This document shows positions 58,739 to 64,000 of a DNA stretch of 64,000 bases, piece by piece (position 1 is the first letter of the stretch; each line of letters begins with the position of its first letter). The stretch spans positions 1 through 64,000 of the forward strand of contig JAKULF010000009.1 in assembly GCA_022661535.1 (NCBI GenBank), read 5' to 3'. The notes below the pieces were generated by a model, which saw nothing but the letters and a program-made list of their open reading frames with translations, was not told the DNA's origin and searched no databases. Source of the stretch: Eutypa lata. Lineage: Eukaryota; Ascomycota; Sordariomycetes; Xylariales; Diatrypaceae. Position numbers and translations under genes: made by a program.

Positions 58739-61700
58739 ATGACGATTATTAAAAATGAGAATCTCAGGAATGGGACGGTACATAGCGGCAATCAGATGTC
58801 CCGTCAAGCCGAGTCATCATCTAACTCCGCCAGCTTGAAGGGTGATAGGGGAAACTCTCATGGAGAGACGTTTCACATTGAGCAGGCGGACTCCGACGGC
58901 AACTACCTGCCTGATATCCCCGAGACCCAGACCCTTGACTTTCGAAACAGTAAGACAAGCTACTGGAAGAAAGCACTGGAAGACTATGGATCTTCGCCCT
59001 TTCCCGCGCTGCCATTATCTGTGCAAGCTTGCTCTCCTAATGACACCACGGAGCACCGGTTTCCCCGCTCTCATGGGGTCTCAGCACAGGCAGTAACCCG
59101 AGCTGCATGGGCTCTGGTTGTTAGCTGGACGACAGGCTCAGATGATGTCGTCTTTGGCGTAGACACTCTCACGGATGATGGCTCGAGGACTTCATCTGCT
59201 ACAATAACACCATTACGAGTCAGAACAAGACGTGACCAACGATTGGTTGACTTTGTCAAAGATGTCGAATGCCGGGCGGCGGAGATGACTCCCTTTGCAA
59301 GCTCCAACATGGAAGACATTGCCAATTCCTGCCCCGAAGCTCGACATGCATGCTCCTTTCAGATCTTACTAGTTGATCAATCCCAGAGCAACGGTAATGA
59401 TGTGACCATAAGCCACAGAAGGCCCTTGGACATAAAGTGTGCTCTTGTGCTTGAGATCTACCATGTCGCCGAACACGATGTGGTTAAAGCTAGGTTTGAC
59501 TCGAGAGTCATTAAGCCTTGGCTGGTGAAGAAGCTTCTAGAACGGCTCGAGTTCGCCATCTGCCAGATTGACTCTGCAACCCCACAACAGACCATTTCAG
59601 ACCTGCATTCTATGACATCTCAGGACCTCGACCAGATCTGGGAGTGGAACAGCACTGCCCCTTCAGCAGCTGAAAGCTGCATCACTGATATTATTCGTGA
59701 AAGATCTCTGGAGCAACCCGATTCCCCTGCTATTCATGCTTGGGACGGTGAAATATCCTACCGTGAGCTCAACCGCTTGACCAGTATACTTGCCCGTCTC
59801 CTAGTCGAGCGCGGAGTTGGACCAGAGGTCTTTGTGCCTGTGTGTTTCGAAAAGTCGAAATGGACGACGGTAGCTCTGCTCGGTGTGCTCAAGGCTGGCG
59901 GAGCTTTCGTTCTGCTGGACCCGCATCTTCCAGAGTTTCGTCTTCGGGCCATCATTGATCAGGTCAAGCCCACGCTTGCTTTGTCATCACCCTCGCAGCT
60001 GGAGTTGACCAAGAGATTGATCCCAGAGACTATAAAGGTAGACTCTGGCTTATTCCAATCTAACAAGGAGATCGACTTCCATCCCGCCATCGATCTATCT
60101 TCAGCGGCATATGTAATCTTCACTTCGGGGAGCACAGGCACTCCAAAGGGTGCCATTATTACCAACAGAAATGTTGCCTCAGTATCTGAGCAGGCTCTAC
60201 CTTTGAATCTGACAAAGGAATCCAGGGTCTATGACTTTGTCTCATATAGTTTCGGTCTCTCCCTCGTGAACGTGCTCCCCACCTTGGCCGCAGGAGGCTG
60301 CGTGTGCGTTCCCAGCGAACAAGACCGAAAGAGTCACTTCGCATCTAGCCTGACGTCTTTGAAAGCTACTCACGTGTGGCTAACACCTTCCATTGCTGAG
60401 ACACTATCTCCAGAGCAAGTTCCTACTCTGAAGATGATGGGTTTTGGCGGTGAGGCATTGAGAGTAAATGATGTCTTGCCATGGTGGGAGCACGTCGAGG
60501 TTCGCAACGGTTATGGCGCCAGCGAGTGTTCGACTCTGATTTCTGTCAAATTCAATCCTTCAGACCCAGAAAATGCGTGTCAGGTTGGCCCTGGTGTGGG
60601 AATAACGCCATGGGTTGTTGACCCAGAGGATCATAACAAACTGGTTCCAGTGGGCTGTGTCGGCGAACTACTTGTCGAAGGCCCGCACATTGGTCGTGGC
60701 TACTTGGATGACCCCGAAAAGACTGCCGCTTTCTTTATCGAGAATCCGGAGTTTTTGACACGAGGCTCTTCCAAGAGGCCCGGTCGACGAGCCAGGCTTT
60801 ACAAGACTGGCGATCTTGTACAATATGATGAGCATGGAAGTCTCACGTGTCTCGGGCGCAAGGATGTACAAGTCAAGATACGCGGGCAGAGAGTCGAGTT
60901 CCAGGTAAAGGAAGTCTTCCCAGAAGCAAGTCAGCTGGCGGCAGAAGTGATTGTGCCCCAAGGAGGCGTGGGTGAGCCAATGCTGGCAGTCTTCCTTTTG
61001 ACGGAACATGTTACCAGAGATAACGAAAACACAATAGAGGTTGGATCTACTCAGGCCACGCTATTTTCTATACCACAGGATGCTGAGAAGGTGCTGTTCG
61101 ACCGTCTGCCGAGTTATATGGTACCTACAATCTTCTTGGCGCTGTCCAAACTACCCATGACAGCAACCGGAAAGACAAACCGGAGGGAGCTGCGAAACAT
61201 AGGGGCCGTATTTTCCATCCAACTGTTAGCAGAAATGCGGACAGCCACACAAACTGAAAAAAGAAAGCCATCAACCCCGATGCAGCAGCAGATCCAGGCC
61301 ATTTGGGCCACGATCCTCAACCTAGACCCCCAGAAGATTGGTCTAAATGACAACTTCTTCAAGCTCGGCGGCAATTCTGTTTCTACCATCAAGGTTGTTG
61401 GTGAGGCTCGCAAGACGGGTATACAAATCTTGGTGCAAGACATGTTTGATCACCCCGAATTACATGCTTTGTCTTCCAGAGCACTCCGGCGAGAGGGTCT
61501 GGAGGCAAAGGCCTTTGCTCCATTTGCCTTACTAGATCAGAATACGGATATCTCTGCCTTACTGGATGATGTCTCAAGCCAGTGTCACGTGGGCACTTCA
61601 GAAATCCAAGACATTTATCCGTGCTCACCACTTCAAGAGGGGCTTTTTGCACTCGCTGTTAAGCGTCCGGGCGACTATGTCATGCAGCTTGTCGTGGACT

Positions 61701-64000
61701 TGTCTCACGAGGTCGATGTTAATCGCTTCCGCGAAGCCTGGCTTGAGGTAGTCCGCAATACCGCAGTTCTACGAAGCAGGACTATTCAACAGGATGACCT
61801 AGGTCTCTTACAAGTAGTGTTGAACGAGGGCATTGGATGGACAGCGACATCTGACTTTGACCGCTATCTCGAAACCGATCGCAAAAGGATCATGCAATTG
61901 GGCGAACCACTTACCCGATATGCAATCATACAAGATAATGCTGGCATATCTCGATCTTTTGTGTGGACAATCCATCACGCCATCTATGACGGGTGGATGA
62001 TTCCCCTGATAGTAGACATTGTGAACAGAGCCTATCACGGAGATGAGCTGGAGCAAGGGCCTCAGTTCCAGACCTTTATCCACTATATCCAGAGTCGAGA
62101 CCGAGCAGAGATGGAAATCTACTGGAAGCAGGCTCTTGAAGGCTCCGTCTCTACGCCATTCCCAGCGTTGCCTCTCTCTGCTGATGAACCTTCCTGTGAT
62201 GGCGTTGCTGAACAGCAGATTTCATCGGGTACAACTCACTCCGAGTTTACAGAATCTACCATTCTTCGCGCTGCCTGGGCTCTAGTGGCAGGTCGTATGA
62301 CAAACCTGGATGATGTAGTCTTCGGTGTTACCGTATCTGGCAGGAGTACACCAGTACCCGGAATTGACAGAATGTCCGGGCCAGCCATCGCCACGGTTCC
62401 ACTACGGACAAGATTCTCCGGCACTCAGACAGTGTTGGACTATCTGAAGAATGTTCAGCAGCAGGCTACAGATATGATTCCATATGAGCAAATGGTATTG
62501 CAGCACATTGCAAAGCTGAGCCCGGAAGCCCTTCAAGCAACCAAGTTCCAAACACTTCTTCTCGTCCAGCCACAGGAAAACACCACTATCCGTAACGAGA
62601 TAGGCAAGTGGCAGTTTGGTGATGACCAGGAGCAATGGTTCAACACGTATGCTCTCACACTTGAAGTGTACCTCGACCAGGACGACCCAGGCAAAAAGAT
62701 TGTCAAGGCCTTCTTCGATTCCAGAGCCATTGAGTCTGAGATGGTGCAAAGACTGCTGGGGCGACTAGAGCGTGTCATCCACCAGCTTGAGCGTGCGCGC
62801 CCGGGTCAGGTCCTTGACGAGATTGAGGTGCTAACACCCATGGACTTGGAGGAGATCTGGGGTTGGAACCATAACCTCCCTCCACCGATTGAATGCTGTG
62901 CGCACACCATGGTTGAGGAACGTGCTCGCCTTCACCCATCAGCCCCCGCTATCTGCGCCTGGGACGGCGAACTGACATATGACATGTTGGACCAGCTTTC
63001 CGAGCGCTTAGCTGTCCATCTGCATGTTGATCTCGGTATTGGACCGGGAACGCTGGTTCCATTATGCTTTGAAAAGTCGATGTGGACGGCGGTGGCCATG
63101 CTTGCAGTGCTCAAGGCAGGCGGCGTGTTTGTCGCTCTGGATACTTCGCTTCCAGAGTCACGACTTCAGTCCATGGTTCAACAAGTAGATACAATCCTTA
63201 TCCTGTCCTCAATGTCCAACCGTACACGGAGCTTGCAGCTATGCCCACGTGTGACTACTGTTGACTCGGCGTACCTTTCGAGTCTCAGTGATCCAGTAGG
63301 GAATCTTCTTCCAACAGTGCCCGCGTCGTCTCTCGCATACGTGGTTTTCACCTCTGGTAGTACAGGCAACCCCAAAGGTGTCATGATATCGCACCAAAAC
63401 ATCGTCTCGGCGGCTCATCATCAGTCCCGAATCTATGGCACGAGCCCGCATACCAGAATGTACGACTTTACATCGTACAGTTTCGATCCTTACATTTCCA
63501 ATATCCTCTTTACACTACATGCGGGTGGCTGTCTTTGCGTCCCGCACGAAAAGGACCGGAAGGACAATCTTGCTCAGAGTATGGAATCTTTCCGGGCCAA
63601 TATGGTCGAGCTTACCCCCTCCGTTGCCCAACTCCTTGACCCATCCAGTGTTCCTAGCCTTGAACTGCTGGTGTTTGGCGGGGAAGCGCTACGAGATAAC
63701 GATGTAAAGGCTTGGTGGGGGAAAGTTCGCTGTGCTAACACCTACGGGCCCAGCGAGTGCACTCCGACCGCCACGTTCAACGTGAATACTCCTCGGATTC
63801 AGGATGCGACCCAAATTGGTAAAGGAGTCGGAGTTGTTACCTGGGTGGTAGACCCGAACAATCATAATGTCCTTCAAGCCCCAGGGTTTGTTGGCGAACT
63901 ATTGCTAGAGGGACCTGTCGTGGGCCAAGGGTATCTGCATGATGAGGCAAAGACAGCTCAAGCTTTCATCGAGGATCCTGCTTGGTTGTTACAAGGATCA
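58739..64000 (+). CDS. Nonribosomal peptide synthetase, 3' end outside window
   Basis: The frame is open from ATG 58739 to the last base, 1754 codons with no intron needed. Order: a C-terminal half of a condensation domain only (about residues 75-300, starting SYWKKALEDYGSSPFPALP, no HHxxxDG); A1 (about 320-830: YVIFTSGSTGTPKG, NGYGASE, YKTGDLV, TGKTNRREL); T1 (NFFKLGGNSV, Ser near 879); a full C domain (IYPCSPLQEGL near 959 and HHAIYDGW near 1078); and A2 (from about 1395: YVVFTSGSTGNPKG, NTYGPSECT), cut by the window end. In A1 the core-4 region reads YSFGLSLVNV, so Gly replaces the Asp that normally binds the substrate amine; A2 has the usual FD (YSFDPYISN). The assembly line therefore probably starts on an aryl or hydroxy acid. 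PKS and hydrolase lie within 12 kb upstream. Confidence 0.95.
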   Translation, partial: MTIIKNENLRNGTVHSGNQMSRQAESSSNSASLKGDRGNSHGETFHIEQADSDGNYLPDIPETQTLDFRNSKTSYWKKALEDYGSSPFPALPLSVQACSPNDTTEHRFPRSHGVSAQAVTRAAWALVVSWTTGSDDVVFGVDTLTDDGSRTSSATITPLRVRTRRDQRLVDFVKDVECRAAEMTPFASSNMEDIANSCPEARHACSFQILLVDQSQSNGNDVTISHRRPLDIKCALVLEIYHVAEHDVVKARFDSRVIKPWLVKKLLERLEFAICQIDSATPQQTISDLHSMTSQDLDQIWEWNSTAPSAAESCITDIIRERSLEQPDSPAIHAWDGEISYRELNRLTSILARLLVERGVGPEVFVPVCFEKSKWTTVALLGVLKAGGAFVLLDPHLPEFRLRAIIDQVKPTLALSSPSQLELTKRLIPETIKVDSGLFQSNKEIDFHPAIDLSSAAYVIFTSGSTGTPKGAIITNRNVASVSEQALPLNLTKESRVYDFVSYSFGLSLVNVLPTLAAGGCVCVPSEQDRKSHFASSLTSLKATHVWLTPSIAETLSPEQVPTLKMMGFGGEALRVNDVLPWWEHVEVRNGYGASECSTLISVKFNPSDPENACQVGPGVGITPWVVDPEDHNKLVPVGCVGELLVEGPHIGRGYLDDPEKTAAFFIENPEFLTRGSSKRPGRRARLYKTGDLVQYDEHGSLTCLGRKDVQVKIRGQRVEFQVKEVFPEASQLAAEVIVPQGGVGEPMLAVFLLTEHVTRDNENTIEVGSTQATLFSIPQDAEKVLFDRLPSYMVPTIFLALSKLPMTATGKTNRRELRNIGAVFSIQLLAEMRTATQTEKRKPSTPMQQQIQAIWATILNLDPQKIGLNDNFFKLGGNSVSTIKVVGEARKTGIQILVQDMFDHPELHALSSRALRREGLEAKAFAPFALLDQNTDISALLDDVSSQCHVGTSEIQDIYPCSPLQEGLFALAVKRPGDYVMQLVVDLSHEVDVNRFREAWLEVVRNTAVLRSRTIQQDDLGLLQVVLNEGIGWTATSDFDRYLETDRKRIMQLGEPLTRYAIIQDNAGISRSFVWTIHHAIYDGWMIPLIVDIVNRAYHGDELEQGPQFQTFIHYIQSRDRAEMEIYWKQALEGSVSTPFPALPLSADEPSCDGVAEQQISSGTTHSEFTESTILRAAWALVAGRMTNLDDVVFGVTVSGRSTPVPGIDRMSGPAIATVPLRTRFSGTQTVLDYLKNVQQQATDMIPYEQMVLQHIAKLSPEALQATKFQTLLLVQPQENTTIRNEIGKWQFGDDQEQWFNTYALTLEVYLDQDDPGKKIVKAFFDSRAIESEMVQRLLGRLERVIHQLERARPGQVLDEIEVLTPMDLEEIWGWNHNLPPPIECCAHTMVEERARLHPSAPAICAWDGELTYDMLDQLSERLAVHLHVDLGIGPGTLVPLCFEKSMWTAVAMLAVLKAGGVFVALDTSLPESRLQSMVQQVDTILILSSMSNRTRSLQLCPRVTTVDSAYLSSLSDPVGNLLPTVPASSLAYVVFTSGSTGNPKGVMISHQNIVSAAHHQSRIYGTSPHTRMYDFTSYSFDPYISNILFTLHAGGCLCVPHEKDRKDNLAQSMESFRANMVELTPSVAQLLDPSSVPSLELLVFGGEALRDNDVKAWWGKVRCANTYGPSECTPTATFNVNTPRIQDATQIGKGVGVVTWVVDPNNHNVLQAPGFVGELLLEGPVVGQGYLHDEAKTAQAFIEDPAWLLQGS

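Noticed and set aside
59758..63402. Several 60-115-codon minus-strand frames inside the NRPS
   Set aside because: They are antisense to a continuous 1754-codon NRPS frame with all expected motifs.

Overview
The window is a chromosome end of a filamentous ascomycete. It opens with 233 bp of perfect CCCTAA telomere repeat, so the TTAGGG-type telomere is at the left and the interior is at the right. Genes carry short spliceosomal introns (about 45-140 bp, GT-AG and two GC-AG). Their families are typical of fungal subtelomeres: HET, fungal rhodopsin-domain, UbiA, berberine-bridge oxidase, P450, GMC oxidase, HR-PKS, FSH1 hydrolase and NRPS. Intact genes alternate with decayed ones, and many nonsense codons fit C-to-T or G-to-A changes as in repeat-induced point mutation (RIP). 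Nothing in the sequence fixes the species; a Sordariomycete-like or related ascomycete is an inference.

Layout. 0-10 kb: telomere, AT-rich spacer, one small unrecognised gene, then two broken genes for large helical proteins that look like alpha-helical pore-forming toxin homologues (minus strand 2.9-5.5 kb; plus strand 7.1-9.3 kb). A 580-bp inverted-repeat element (MITE-like) lies between them. 10-16.3 kb: a UbiA-type prenyltransferase with a late frameshift, an FAD oxidase of the berberine-bridge family, and a seven-helix fungal rhodopsin-domain protein. 17-26 kb: a broken unrecognised gene, an HNH-nuclease-domain protein, a HET-domain protein with two upstream frameshifts, and a small secreted cysteine-rich protein. 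28-32 kb: shattered P450 genes and another broken gene. 32.4-34.4 kb: an intact seven-exon P450. 35.6-39.7 kb: a 5'-gutted second HR-PKS. 42-44 kb: an intact five-exon GMC oxidoreductase. 45-46.8 kb: two decayed genes.

47.2-64 kb looks like a biosynthetic gene cluster core. It holds a full HR-PKS (14 exons, in-frame product of about 2673 aa, KS-AT-DH-MT-ER-KR-ACP), a divergently transcribed FSH1/LovG-like serine hydrolase with micro-exons, and the first 1754 codons of an NRPS (partial C, A1, T1, C, A2...) running off the right end. A likely logic is that the PKS makes a reduced polyketide chain, the hydrolase releases it, and the NRPS joins it or its acid to amino or hydroxy acids. The NRPS A1 domain has Gly where the substrate-amine-binding Asp normally sits, so an aryl acid such as anthranilate, or an alpha-hydroxy acid, is a better guess than an ordinary amino acid. 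The P450 and GMC oxidase 8-20 kb away are candidate tailoring enzymes. Exon joins were deduced by hand from reading frames and splice motifs; no search or RNA evidence was available.
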